Part shown: one piece after another, positions 8,723 through 17,313 of the stretch
Numbering within the stretch: position 1 is the stretch's first letter
Layout: each line of letters begins with the position of its first letter
DNA from: Phocaeicola coprophilus DSM 18228 = JCM 13818
GTDB taxonomy: Bacteria; Bacteroidota; Bacteroidia; Bacteroidales; Bacteroidaceae
Direction of reading: 5' to 3'
Assembly: GCF_000157915.1 (NCBI RefSeq)
Contig: NZ_EQ973643.1
Location: 477,767 to 532,627, forward strand
DNA length: 54,861 nucleotides
The notes under the pieces: model-generated
What the model was told of the DNA's origin: nothing
The model's database searches: none
The model's input: only the letters and a program-made list of their open reading frames with translations
Made by a program: the position numbers and the translations under genes

Positions 8723-9723
8723 CCCTCCTTCTTATACCAGTCCATGGTTTCTTTTACTCCACGTTCCAAAGGATACTGCGGCTGATATCCCAGTTCTTCT
8801 TCCAGAGGACGGATGTTGCACTTCCAGTTACGCTGACGCATAATCTTATATTTATCTCCATTCAGTGTGACAGGCTTGCGTGTGAATTTGCTCACCAGCT
8901 CACAGACCCAGGAAATAGCACGAAGAATCACCAAAGGACAGGTCAGATGAATCATCCACGGATTTCCCAGTTCCTTCCGGATCAGTTCGGCAAAGGCACG
9001 CGAGTCATACACCTTTCCGTCGGTTACAAACCATTCACGACGTACGACGCCCTTTTCCAGCGCCAGAAAAACGGCCTGAACCAAATCCTTTACATACACG
9101 AAAGTCAGATCCTGACGCCGGAAACCGGCACCAAAGTCAACATGTCGTTTCACGGCCTGTGCCATCAACAAATAATCACGTTCACGAGGGCCATAAACTC
9201 CCGTAGGACGAAGAATGACATAAGGAAATTCAGGAAGAGAACGAAGGTACTCCTCTGTATGCAGTTTACTGAGTCCATATGCTGTATCCGGACAAGGAGT
9301 ATCAGACGGTTCAATAGGAGTCCGGTCATCTTCTCTCACCGGGCCGAACACACTAAGCGAACTGAGCATGACAAAACATTTGGGAACCATGTCCAGGCGT
9401 TGCAATGTCTCTATCAGATTACGGGTAGCCCAGAAGTTTCCAATCTCAAAATCAGCTTTGTCCAGACATTTGGTTACGCCCGCACAATGGATAATATAAT
9501 CCCATCCTCCGTGCTTACGCTTATGAAGAGCCAGCTGAGCCTCCAGAGAATCAGAGTCAGTCAAATCCAGTTCCGCAAAATTCAGCCGACTGTCTGACAG
9601 ATAACGACGGCTGCTTCTCCCGCGTACTCCGGCCCACACCTGCATCCCGCGTTCCAAAGCCTCATCCACCAGATGACTGCCAATGAACCCGCTGGCGCCG
9701 GTCACTAATATTCTTTCTTTCAT
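8713..9723 (-). CDS. NAD-dependent epimerase/dehydratase (extended SDR)
   Basis: This is a predicted extended short-chain dehydrogenase acting on a nucleotide sugar or a lipid-like substrate. The Rossmann motif TGASGFIGSHLVDEA is at residues 7-21 and the catalytic YGLSK (Tyr-x-x-x-Lys) is in the middle, preceded by a Ser-rich strand (CFVMLSSLSVFG). It has 336 residues. I chose the ATG at 9723 (MKERILVTGASG) because it places the Rossmann strand at the N terminus as usual; an upstream start at 9795 would add a poorly conserved tail. The perfect -7 element at 9857-9864 supports one transcript with the PAP2 gene. The substrate cannot be told from sequence alone. Confidence 0.85.
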   Translation of the reverse strand: MKERILVTGASGFIGSHLVDEALERGMQVWAGVRGRSSRRYLSDSRLNFAELDLTDSDSLEAQLALHKRKHGGWDYIIHCAGVTKCLDKADFEIGNFWATRNLIETLQRLDMVPKCFVMLSSLSVFGPVREDDRTPIEPSDTPCPDTAYGLSKLHTEEYLRSLPEFPYVILRPTGVYGPRERDYLLMAQAVKRHVDFGAGFRRQDLTFVYVKDLVQAVFLALEKGVVRREWFVTDGKVYDSRAFAELIRKELGNPWMIHLTCPLVILRAISWVCELVSKFTRKPVTLNGDKYKIMRQRNWKCNIRPLEEELGYQPQYPLERGVKETMDWYKKEGWL

Positions 9724-9856
9724 TGGTTTCCTGTTTTGATGAATCCGCATGATCAGGAAAAGAGTTTTTCCACAGGCAAGCAACAGTTCAAACACTTCCG
9801 GACGGCCTTATGACATTCATGCTTCATCAATATTGATTTTTGATTAAATTTAGTGG

Positions 9857-9864
9857 CAAAGATA
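9857..9864 (-). promoter_or_regulatory. Predicted -7 element of epimerase-PAP2 operon
   Basis: On the minus strand this reads TATCTTTG, a perfect TAnnTTTG. The predicted leader to the ATG at 9723 is about 127 nt. Confidence 0.5.
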
Positions 9865-9929
9865 ATAGTTTTTCAGTTCTTTCACTTAAAATATAGACAG
9901 TTATTCATCCACCTTTCCATTTATTTTGT

Positions 9930-9937
9930 TTACTTTG
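9930..9937 (+). promoter_or_regulatory. Predicted -7 element of rnr
   Basis: TTACTTTG matches TAnnTTTG at seven of eight positions, 26 bases before the rnr ATG. Confidence 0.4.
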
Positions 9938-9963
9938 TAGTAAATCATCAAAAAGGAATTAAC

Positions 9964-12114
9964 ATGGCTAAGAAAAAGAAAGAAAAAAAAGGCGGAAAAC
10001 GCATGAAAAAGAAAGAACTGGTGGAACTGATCATCAGTTACTTCCGCATCAGGCCGACTGAATCAATCAATCTCAAGCAGTTGTTCCAAGGGTTGAAACT
10101 CACCACTCATCCATTGAAGATGCTTTGCGCAGAAATCATCGAAGAAATGGCAGAGGATAATTTCCTCATTGAAACAGAAAAAGGACGCTACAAGCTTAAC
10201 GATAAAGGTCAGATTCTCACAGGAACCTTCCAACGGAAAAGTAACGGAAAGAACCTTTTCATTCCGGACGAAGGAGGAGAACCCATCTTTGTGGCAGAAC
10301 GCAATTCTGCACATGCCATGAATAATGACAAAGTGAAAATCAGCCTTTGCGCCAAACGGAAACGTCATGAACTGGAAGGACAGGTTATAGAAATCCTTCA
10401 AAGAGCTGAAACCAACTTTGTCGGCACTTTGAAGGTCAGCAAGAATTATGCATTCCTGCTGACAGAAACCAACACGCTGGCAAACGATATTTTTATTCCC
10501 AAGGAAAAGCTGAAGGGCGGAAAAGATGGAGACAAAGCAGTTGTTAAAATCATAGAGTGGCCGGAGGAAGCCAAAAACCCGTTCGGAGAGGTTGTTGATA
10601 TCTTAGGAAAAGCCGGAGACAATACCACCGAAATGCATGCGATTCTGGCGGAATATGGCTTGCCTTACACTTATCCGCAGAATGTGGAAGCTGCAGCTGA
10701 CAAACTTTCGGCTGAAATCACTCCTGAAGACTATGCCGAACGTGAAGACTTCCGCGACGTGGTGACATTTACCATTGACCCCAAAGACGCAAAAGACTTT
10801 GACGATGCGCTTTCCATCAGACAGCTGAAACCCGGATTATGGGAAGTCGGTGTGCACATTGCAGACGTATCACACTATGTCAAGGAAGGAAGCATTATTG
10901 ATAAAGAAGCTGCCAAACGTGCCACTTCCGTATATCTGGTAGACCGCACCATTCCGATGCTTCCAGAACGTTTGTGTAACTTCATCTGCTCCCTCCGCCC
11001 TGACGAAGAGAAACTGGCCTATTCGGTAATCTTCGATATGAACGAAAAAGCAGAAGTAAAAAATTACCGCATCTGTCATACGGTAATCCGTTCCAACAGA
11101 CGTTTCACTTACGAAGAAGCCCAGAATATCATTGAAACCGGTGAAGGAGACTATAAAGAAGAAGTTCTGGAACTGAACCGTCTCGCACAAATCCTGCGTG
11201 AGAAACGACTGGCTGCCGGAGCAATCAATTTCGACCGTTGCGAAGTGAAGTTTGAAATCGACGAAAAGGGAAAACCTGTCAGCGTCTACTTCAAAGTCTC
11301 CAAAGAAGCAAACAAACTGATCGAAGAGTTTATGTTGCTGGCCAACCGGACCGTAGCTGAACATATTGGTAAGGTGCCTAAGAACCGGAAGCCTAAAGTA
11401 TTCCCTTACCGTATCCATGATCTTCCGGACCCGGATAAACTGGATAATCTGAATCAGTTTATTGCACGCTTCGGCTACAAGATCCGCACCGGAGGAAGTA
11501 AAAACGAAGTATCCAAGTCCATTAACCGGCTGTTAGGGGACATTGAAGGCAAAAAAGAACAGAATCTGATTGAAACCGTTTCCCTACGAGCCATGCAGAA
11601 GGCCCGCTATTCAATCTATAACATCGGGCATTACGGACTGGCATTTGACTTTTATACCCATTTCACCTCACCGATCCGCCGTTATCCGGATTTGATGGTT
11701 CACCGGTTGCTGACCCGTTATCTGGCAGGAGGAAGAACCGCTCAGGCAGACAAATATGAAACTCTTTGTGAACACAGTTCTGCCATGGAACAGACAGCCG
11801 CCAGTGCCGAACGTGCTTCCATTAAGTACAAGCAAGTGGAATTCATGAGTGAACGGATCGGACAAGTTTTTGAAGGAGTGATTTCCGGAGTAACCGAATG
11901 GGGATTGTATGTGGAAATCAACGAAAACAAATGTGAGGGCATGATACCGATGAGAGATCTGGGCAATGATTATTATGAGTTTGACGAGAAAAACTATTGT
12001 CTGATCGGCAGACGCTTTCATCGCAAATTCAGCTTAGGAGATCCCGTCAAGATCAAGGTAGCACGGGCCAATCTGGAAAAGAAACAACTGGACTTTACCC
12101 TGGCTGACGAATAA
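9964..12114 (+). CDS. rnr: Ribonuclease R
   Basis: This is a 3'-to-5' processive exoribonuclease of the RNB family, which degrades structured RNA in the cytoplasm. From the ATG at 9964 it has 716 residues with a very basic N terminus (MAKKKKEKKGGKRMKKKEL), a winged-helix region, OB/cold-shock domains (LTGTFQRKSNGKNLFI), the catalytic RNB domain (TIDPKDAKDFDDALS with the metal-binding Asp cluster; HFTSPIRRYPDLMVH) and a C-terminal S1 domain (GVISGVTEWGLYVEI). I prefer this ATG because it sits 26 bases after a -7 element; the upstream start at 9853 lies before that promoter. The A8 run at 9983-9990 is in frame here, unlike three homopolymers elsewhere in the window. A terminator follows. Confidence 0.95.
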   Translation: MAKKKKEKKGGKRMKKKELVELIISYFRIRPTESINLKQLFQGLKLTTHPLKMLCAEIIEEMAEDNFLIETEKGRYKLNDKGQILTGTFQRKSNGKNLFIPDEGGEPIFVAERNSAHAMNNDKVKISLCAKRKRHELEGQVIEILQRAETNFVGTLKVSKNYAFLLTETNTLANDIFIPKEKLKGGKDGDKAVVKIIEWPEEAKNPFGEVVDILGKAGDNTTEMHAILAEYGLPYTYPQNVEAAADKLSAEITPEDYAEREDFRDVVTFTIDPKDAKDFDDALSIRQLKPGLWEVGVHIADVSHYVKEGSIIDKEAAKRATSVYLVDRTIPMLPERLCNFICSLRPDEEKLAYSVIFDMNEKAEVKNYRICHTVIRSNRRFTYEEAQNIIETGEGDYKEEVLELNRLAQILREKRLAAGAINFDRCEVKFEIDEKGKPVSVYFKVSKEANKLIEEFMLLANRTVAEHIGKVPKNRKPKVFPYRIHDLPDPDKLDNLNQFIARFGYKIRTGGSKNEVSKSINRLLGDIEGKKEQNLIETVSLRAMQKARYSIYNIGHYGLAFDFYTHFTSPIRRYPDLMVHRLLTRYLAGGRTAQADKYETLCEHSSAMEQTAASAERASIKYKQVEFMSERIGQVFEGVISGVTEWGLYVEINENKCEGMIPMRDLGNDYYEFDEKNYCLIGRRFHRKFSLGDPVKIKVARANLEKKQLDFTLADE

Positions 12115-12132
12115 AAAACAAGAAACAATTAT

Positions 12133-12174
12133 AACCACCATTGCCACGATGTATCGAGCGATGGTGGTTTTTCT
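12133..12174 (+). terminator. Terminator of rnr
   Basis: The arms AACCACCATTGC (12133-12144) and GCGATGGTGGTT (12158-12169) pair with one mismatch and are followed by TTTTC. Confidence 0.8.
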
Positions 12175-12201
12175 ATATCCAGCCTTTTCCCTTCGGGCAA
12201 C

Positions 12202-12333
12202 TTATTTTACCCTCCGGTTCAACTGATTATTTGCTTTCTCGGGACGAGATTTGCCCACACGTTTTCCACTGCTTTTCTTTTTTCCTGCCTGCTTAGCCTT
12301 AAAAGCAAACGGATTTTTCTTATTTACTACCAT
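12202..12333 (-). CDS. Small very basic protein, 43 residues
   Basis: This is an ORF starting ATG at 12333 on the minus strand. The product begins MVVNKKNPFAFKAKQAGKKK and ends in NNQLNRRVK. It is rich in Lys and Arg and resembles the small nucleic-acid- or ribosome-binding type by composition only. No family is recognised and no Shine-Dalgarno site is seen. It occupies the gap between the rnr terminator and the cysE promoter, which otherwise has no gene. Confidence 0.5.
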   Translation of the reverse strand: MVVNKKNPFAFKAKQAGKKKSSGKRVGKSRPEKANNQLNRRVK

Positions 12334-12361
12334 ATCATAATATATTTACGCAAAAATACAC

Positions 12362-12369
12362 TATTTTTG
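12362..12369 (+). promoter_or_regulatory. Predicted -7 element of cysE
   Basis: TATTTTTG is a perfect TAnnTTTG, 27 bases before the ATG at 12397. It overlaps the alternative TTG start at 12367 and so argues against it. Confidence 0.55.
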
Positions 12370-12396
12370 CCAAATAACAAACTTATCAACAAGCCT

Positions 12397-13296
12397 ATGA
12401 GCCCATTTGATTACACTCCTATACTGACACAAGCCGTCGACGAGCTTTCTGACAGCCTGTCCTATCAGGGGCTTTTCCATCAATACAAAGATGGTGAACC
12501 CTTGCCCTCCGGAAAAACACTGCATCACATTGTGGAGCTGGCACGTGCCATTCTGTTTCCAGGATACTTCGGTAATCCTGCCATCAACAGCCGTACCATC
12601 AATTACCACATTGGAGTTAACATTGAAGAACTGTTTGGTCTGCTGACCGAGCAAATTCAGGCCGGCTTATGTTTCGGAGTGGAAAACAATGGACTGGACA
12701 ATAATGAGAACGAACCTTGCAGAGAAAGTGCCACCCGCCTGGCCGCACAATTCATCAGCCGGCTGCCATCCATCCGACATACATTGGCCACAGATGTAGA
12801 AGCAGCCTATTATGGAGATCCGGCAGCTACCTGTTTCGGTGAAATCATCTGTTGCTACCCCATCATCCGGGCCATAACCAATTACCGGATTGCTCACGAA
12901 CTGTATATGCTGAATGTTCCGTTAATTCCACGCATCATTACAGAAATGGCACATTCAGAAACCGGCATTGACATCCATCCGGGAGCACAGATCGGCCATC
13001 ATTTTACCATTGACCATGGTACCGGTGTCGTGATCGGAGCAACCTGTATCATCGGAAATCATGTAAAACTCTATCAGGGAGTAACCCTGGGAGCCAAAAG
13101 TTTCCCGCTGGATGAACAAGGCAATCCCATCAAGGGAATTCCACGCCATCCTATCCTGGAAGATGAAGTAATCGTTTATTCCAATGCCACTATCCTGGGA
13201 CGCATTACCATCGGCCGCGGAGCAATTATAGGAGGAAATATCTGGGTCACCGAAAGTGTGGCTCCGGGAATGCGTATCGTTCAGCGAAAAGAGTAA
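12397..13296 (+). CDS. cysE: Serine O-acetyltransferase
   Basis: It transfers acetyl from acetyl-CoA to L-serine, the first step of cysteine synthesis, in the cytoplasm. The product has 299 residues, long like other Bacteroidetes versions. An N-terminal helical region is followed by a left-handed beta-helix of hexapeptide repeats, including GIDIHPGAQIGHHFTIDHG, GVVIGATCIIGNHVKLYQGV and IYSN/ILGRITIGRGAIIGGN-type turns. The catalytic His region HHFTIDHGTGVVIG is present. The start is fixed by the promoter overlapping the upstream alternative. It is a single-gene unit ending at a strong bidirectional terminator. Confidence 0.93.
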   Translation: MSPFDYTPILTQAVDELSDSLSYQGLFHQYKDGEPLPSGKTLHHIVELARAILFPGYFGNPAINSRTINYHIGVNIEELFGLLTEQIQAGLCFGVENNGLDNNENEPCRESATRLAAQFISRLPSIRHTLATDVEAAYYGDPAATCFGEIICCYPIIRAITNYRIAHELYMLNVPLIPRIITEMAHSETGIDIHPGAQIGHHFTIDHGTGVVIGATCIIGNHVKLYQGVTLGAKSFPLDEQGNPIKGIPRHPILEDEVIVYSNATILGRITIGRGAIIGGNIWVTESVAPGMRIVQRKE

Positions 13297-13355
13297 CCCT
13301 TTCGAACGCGCCTGGAAATATCATTATCCTGAAAATATTCAAAGAGAGCTTCTGA

Positions 13356-13396
13356 ATCCTGCTTCAGGGGGATCTGAAATCCCCCTGAAACAGGAT
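13356..13396. terminator. Bidirectional terminator between cysE and the sulfatase
   Basis: The arms ATCCTGCTTCAGGGGGAT (13356-13373) and ATCCCCCTGAAACAGGAT (13379-13396) pair over 18 positions with one wobble, around a 5-base loop. It separates two convergent genes. Confidence 0.8.
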
Positions 13397-13401
13397 CAGG
13401 C

Positions 13402-14880
13402 TTAAAAGTTTGTCTTCTTGCCTGTTTCTCTTTTCAGTTCCTCAAAGCGCATCATCATCCGGCGCAATACCTTAGGCTCTGATTCAGACAAATCATTCTT
13501 CTGTTCCGGATCTTTCCGGATATTATACAACTCGTATGTTCTGTTTTCCCCGGGATAAGGAGGAATCATTACCCAGTCCCCTTGCCGGTAAGCATAATCC
13601 AGCATACCTTCAATAACCAGCTCATTACGCCCTTTTCTGTTCTTTCCCAGGAAGGTCTGTAAAGTATTCTGGCTGTCGGTACGATCCGGATAACTCTGTC
13701 CCACCAGAGAAGCCAAAGAAGCCAGCAAATCCATCTGACAGACAAAAGCATCTGATACTCCCGGTTCAACAACTCCCGGCCAACGTACAATGAAAGGAAT
13801 ACAGGTACCACCGGCATACCTCATTGTTTTCCATCCCCGATAAGGCCCGGCAGGCTTGTGACTGCCTACCAGCTCTTCAGCCTGATCCTGATATCCGTCG
13901 TCCAGAACAGGACCATTATCGCTGGTCAGAATAACCAGAGTATTATCCGTAAGATTCAGCCGGTCCAGCTCCTTCAAGAATTCCTCAACGCACCAGTCGG
14001 CTTCAAGAATCACATCCCCGCGAGGCCCCATGCCACTTTTCCCGATAAACCGTTCATTAGGAACCCGGGGAACATGAGGCTGATGAAGCCCATAATAAAG
14101 AAAGAAAGGACGGTTCTGATTTTCCTGAAGGAAATGTTTGGCTTTCTCCAGGAAAAGCTCAGCCATGTCTTCATCGCGCCATTGCGCAGCCTTGCCTCCC
14201 TTCTGGAATCCGATACGCGGCACTCCGTTCACGATCGATCCTCCATGCCCCACACTCGGATGCATCCGTAACAGTTCCGGATTATCCTTGCCGGTCGGTT
14301 CTCCGGGAAAGTTCATACGATAATTTACGTACAACGGATCATCCGCAGACAAACCTACTCCTTTTCCATTTTCAATAAAAATACATGGAACCCGGTCATT
14401 AGTTGCAGCCTGTATGAACGAATAATCATAGCCGACTTCTTTGGCTCCCGGATAAATCGGCTGATTCCAATCCACAGCACCATCTCCAAGCCCAAGATGC
14501 CATTTTCCCACAGCGCCAGTTACATATCCGGCAGAACGCATCATCTTCGGCAAAGTGATCCGGTGAGTATCTATGATCAGAGCAGCATTTCCCGGAAGAA
14601 TCTTTGCCTGAGGATTACTCCAAGGATACATTCCCGTCAACAGAGAATAGCGGCTGGGAGTAGAAGTTGCCGCCGTACAATAAGCATCAGTAAAACGCAA
14701 TCCCTCGTTGGCCAGACGATCCATTCCGGATGTCTGAATGGCAGTCGCACCATAACAGCTCAGATCTCCGAAGCCCAGATCATCCGCTTCAATAATCACA
14801 ACATTAGGACTCTCCATTTTAGTCTGCCCATATATACCTGCAGGCACTAAAAGCAATCCTCCAATCAAACCTATTTTCAT
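13402..14880 (-). CDS. Secreted Ser-type arylsulfatase (S1 family)
   Basis: It hydrolyses sulfate esters, probably on a host or algal glycan, outside the cytoplasmic membrane. The 492-residue protein has a signal peptide (MKIGLIGGLLLVPAGIYG-Q) and the alkaline-phosphatase-superfamily metal site (EADDLGFGD). The sulfatase signature is S-T-P-S-R with Ser73, followed by YSLLTG, so it is the Ser type that anaerobic radical-SAM maturases convert to formylglycine; no maturase lies in the window. Further motifs are GKWHLG and LTSDNGP. It is last in the minus-strand cluster, separated from the SGNH gene by a 22-bp repeat array. No own promoter was recognised, so it may be transcribed with the genes before it. 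Confidence 0.93.
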   Translation of the reverse strand: MKIGLIGGLLLVPAGIYGQTKMESPNVVIIEADDLGFGDLSCYGATAIQTSGMDRLANEGLRFTDAYCTAATSTPSRYSLLTGMYPWSNPQAKILPGNAALIIDTHRITLPKMMRSAGYVTGAVGKWHLGLGDGAVDWNQPIYPGAKEVGYDYSFIQAATNDRVPCIFIENGKGVGLSADDPLYVNYRMNFPGEPTGKDNPELLRMHPSVGHGGSIVNGVPRIGFQKGGKAAQWRDEDMAELFLEKAKHFLQENQNRPFFLYYGLHQPHVPRVPNERFIGKSGMGPRGDVILEADWCVEEFLKELDRLNLTDNTLVILTSDNGPVLDDGYQDQAEELVGSHKPAGPYRGWKTMRYAGGTCIPFIVRWPGVVEPGVSDAFVCQMDLLASLASLVGQSYPDRTDSQNTLQTFLGKNRKGRNELVIEGMLDYAYRQGDWVMIPPYPGENRTYELYNIRKDPEQKNDLSESEPKVLRRMMMRFEELKRETGKKTNF

Positions 14881-14992
14881 ATATCAGATCTTTTCAATTA
14901 CGACAATACACAGTTAAATTTCTCCATACTCTCCGCCAGCATCAAAAGGACGATTCATCGGCATAACACAGACGATTCTGTTGTATCATGCC

Positions 14993-15168
14993 GGTGAAAC
15001 TTTTGTTTCGTCTTGAAGAAACTTCTGTTTTCTGCTGGTGAAACTTTTATTTTCTATTAGTGGAACTTTCAGTTTCAACTGGTGGAACAAAAAGTTTCAG
15101 CTAGAAAAAACTCCTGTTTCATCCTAAGAAAACACTTCTGTTTACCATATACTTCTGCCTCATCGTGG
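14993..15168. repeat. Degenerate tandem array, eight units of exactly 22 bp
   Basis: Unit starts fall at 14993, 15015, 15037, 15059, 15081, 15103, 15125 and 15147. Units 1-5 open with variants of GGTGAAACTTTTGTTTC, whose GAAAC and GTTTC are complementary, so most units can fold as a 5-bp hairpin. Later units drift to ACTTCTGTTT. Units differ widely but no spacing change is seen. It fills most of the gene-free interval 14881-15179, upstream of the sulfatase. Confidence 0.75.
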
Positions 15169-15179
15169 GAAAAAAGATC

Positions 15180-16283
15180 TTACGGGAACAGGATCTTTGC
15201 AATCTTCCGGGAATATGCTTCCGCATACTGAAACATACCCAGGTCAGTAGCATGCACTCCATCCACCTGACTGTCCATGCTCAATCCCAGTTCCTCAAAA
15301 GTCATATAATACAGTCCATCCACCTTCTGCTTGAGTTCCTGATAGCAGAGACGAAGCTGTTCATTGGTTTTTTCAAATCTGCTTCTTTCCGCATCCGAAA
15401 CCCGATATCCCATATATCCGTCATGTTCAACCAGCAGAATCGGTGCCTGACTTTTTTCACGCAAGATGCGTATTCCTTTCGCCATCCGATCCGCAATCAG
15501 TCCAACCCGGTCATCTTCTGTCATATTAGGCATACAGTCGATAACAAACAAAGACGCATCAGTCTCAGCCAGCAGTCTGAAAAACTCCTCCTCTAAGCGT
15601 CCGTTTCCGGAAAATCCCAGATTGACCACAGGGAAATCGAGCTTTCTTTGCAGAATATTGGTCCAGGCCATACCGGGACGCGAGGCGCATGCTCCCTGCG
15701 CAATGGATGTTCCATAAATCACTACAGGCTTCTTCTTTGACGGAGCAGCAAACTCAAAATGACTTCCGGCCGGTACACCTATTTCCATCAGGTTTACTCC
15801 ATTGTAAAGAGGCAGGTAAAGACAGAATTCATTTCCTTTGTCCGACTGACGAGGATAAGTAAGATTATCATATGTATAACGTACCGTATCTCCAAAAGAA
15901 TATTTTCCGGCACACCATAAAGCCTGTCCGTCAGCATCCTTCATGTACAAATCGACTCCACTGACTCCCGTTGCCGGCATATGCGGCATAGAAAAGCCAG
16001 ATGTAACCGTGTATTTCACCTGTATTTTCGATGCATTTGTCTTGAACTTAATATACAAGCCTGCACTCTGACAGGACAAATCCCACAAAGCTTTCCGTAC
16101 CACCTTCTCTGCACGGTCCGGAAGACGATGATATTTTGCACCGATCTCTTCATTCCAGCAACGTCCCTGTACAGGGATTTCCCCTTTACCAAAAGGATTA
16201 TACCAGTCAGTCTGTGCAAAAATCTGGACACTGCTCCACAAAAGAACAGCTAAAATTCCCAAAGAATGTTTCATATCAGTCAC
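15180..16283 (-). CDS. Secreted SGNH/GDSL-type hydrolase
   Basis: This is a predicted exported esterase, probably removing acyl groups from a glycan. The 367 residues start with a signal peptide (LGILAVLLWSSVQIFA-Q); ATG codons at 16283 and 16274 are both possible. An N-terminal beta-sandwich-like accessory domain (about residues 25-175) is followed by the SGNH domain: block I VVIYGTSIAQGACAS (nucleophile Ser in GTS), block II NLGFSGNGRLE, block III VIDCMPNM, and block V DGVHATDLG with the Asp-x-x-His. The order and accessory domain fit the two-domain SGNH hydrolases of Bacteroidetes. It begins 3 bases after the stop of the phosphodiesterase gene, so both are co-transcribed. Confidence 0.88.
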   Translation of the reverse strand: MTDMKHSLGILAVLLWSSVQIFAQTDWYNPFGKGEIPVQGRCWNEEIGAKYHRLPDRAEKVVRKALWDLSCQSAGLYIKFKTNASKIQVKYTVTSGFSMPHMPATGVSGVDLYMKDADGQALWCAGKYSFGDTVRYTYDNLTYPRQSDKGNEFCLYLPLYNGVNLMEIGVPAGSHFEFAAPSKKKPVVIYGTSIAQGACASRPGMAWTNILQRKLDFPVVNLGFSGNGRLEEEFFRLLAETDASLFVIDCMPNMTEDDRVGLIADRMAKGIRILREKSQAPILLVEHDGYMGYRVSDAERSRFEKTNEQLRLCYQELKQKVDGLYYMTFEELGLSMDSQVDGVHATDLGMFQYAEAYSRKIAKILFP

Positions 16284-16286
16284 TTT

Positions 16287-17216
16287 TTAAAACTTCTCAT
16301 TAAAGGCACTCTTGATAGGTCGGGCAATCCATACCTGCGGTTGTTCAACTCCCAGCATAAATGCCACAGTACCTGCAATATCATACACCATTGTACTTTC
16401 GGTAATCTGAGCACCCTGCTTGATACCTTTTCCATAAAAGACAATCGGTGTCTGCATCTCATTCATCGTCTTACCGCCATGACCGGTTCCTTTTCCCCCA
16501 TGATCGGCAGAGAGTATAAATACGGTCTCGTCCATCATTCCGGCCTCTTTTACTGCAGATACGATCAGTGCCAGAGCCTGATCCAGATGAGTCAGCATCT
16601 TAAAATAATCTTCTGATTCCCAACCTTTGCTATGTCCGGCACCATCCGGCTCACCGAAAATAACCGAACAAAACATCGGTTTCTTCTCCTTGAGGTAAGA
16701 CAATACATCCTTCAGTTCTTCTTTGGAGTTTTCAGCAGACAGATTCAAAGGCTGAACATGATTAATGGCCAAAGTATCAACCAGGTATTTCATGCCATTC
16801 CATTCATAGAAGAAACCAAGTTCTGCATCAGGATATTTGGCTCTGATACCACTGTAGATATCCGGAAATATACCATGTTCGTTGAGAACCCGAGAAGGCA
16901 GGTCAGGTGTAGAACTACCCCACTCAGTATATCCGTGAAGTTCCGGACCTGCTCCCATAAACATCGAAGCCCAGTTGACGGCACTTGAAGAAGGAAGAAC
17001 CGAACGGTTTTCCAAAGTGTAACAGCCATCCTGCATCATACTGCGGAACTGAGGCATTTCCGCACCATTATTCAGGCTGTATGAACTCAAGCCGTCGAAA
17101 CCGACAAGAACAATATGCTTCGGAGGATTCGGCAGAGACTTTCCATTCTCACTTCCACTACAAGACAAAAGGACGCATGACAAGATGCTCCAAACGACTA
17201 AATACAATTTTTTCAT
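16287..17216 (-). CDS. Alkaline-phosphatase-superfamily lipoprotein (phosphodiesterase-like)
   Basis: This is a predicted surface or periplasmic phosphohydrolase related to nucleotide pyrophosphatase/phosphodiesterases. It has 309 residues with a lipoprotein signal ending LLSC (Cys19). The metal and nucleophile regions are VLVGFDGLSSYSLNNG near residue 38 and LPSSSAVNWASMFMG (likely nucleophile Ser or Thr in this loop), then EPDGAGHSKG and ILSADHGGKGTGHGG with metal-binding Asp and His residues. The natural substrate is unknown; neighbours suggest a phosphate or phosphodiester decoration on a glycan. The ATG follows an A-rich leader without clear ribosome site. Confidence 0.87.
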   Translation of the reverse strand: MKKLYLVVWSILSCVLLSCSGSENGKSLPNPPKHIVLVGFDGLSSYSLNNGAEMPQFRSMMQDGCYTLENRSVLPSSSAVNWASMFMGAGPELHGYTEWGSSTPDLPSRVLNEHGIFPDIYSGIRAKYPDAELGFFYEWNGMKYLVDTLAINHVQPLNLSAENSKEELKDVLSYLKEKKPMFCSVIFGEPDGAGHSKGWESEDYFKMLTHLDQALALIVSAVKEAGMMDETVFILSADHGGKGTGHGGKTMNEMQTPIVFYGKGIKQGAQITESTMVYDIAGTVAFMLGVEQPQVWIARPIKSAFNEKF

Positions 17217-17313
17217 AATATAAATTCTTTAAATGTTTATAACCCTTATTTCCCATCAGAATAAATGTTCCCTTCAACACAAAGTTCACCTCATTTACTA
17301 CTTTGCAAAGTTT

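Noticed and set aside
8557-9597. 346-codon plus-strand frame opposite the epimerase
   Set aside because: The minus strand carries the Rossmann and YxxxK motifs plus a promoter; the opposite frame has neither.
14993-15168. CRISPR array
   Set aside because: The 22-bp units are contiguous and degenerate, with no constant repeat alternating with unique spacers, and no cas genes are near.
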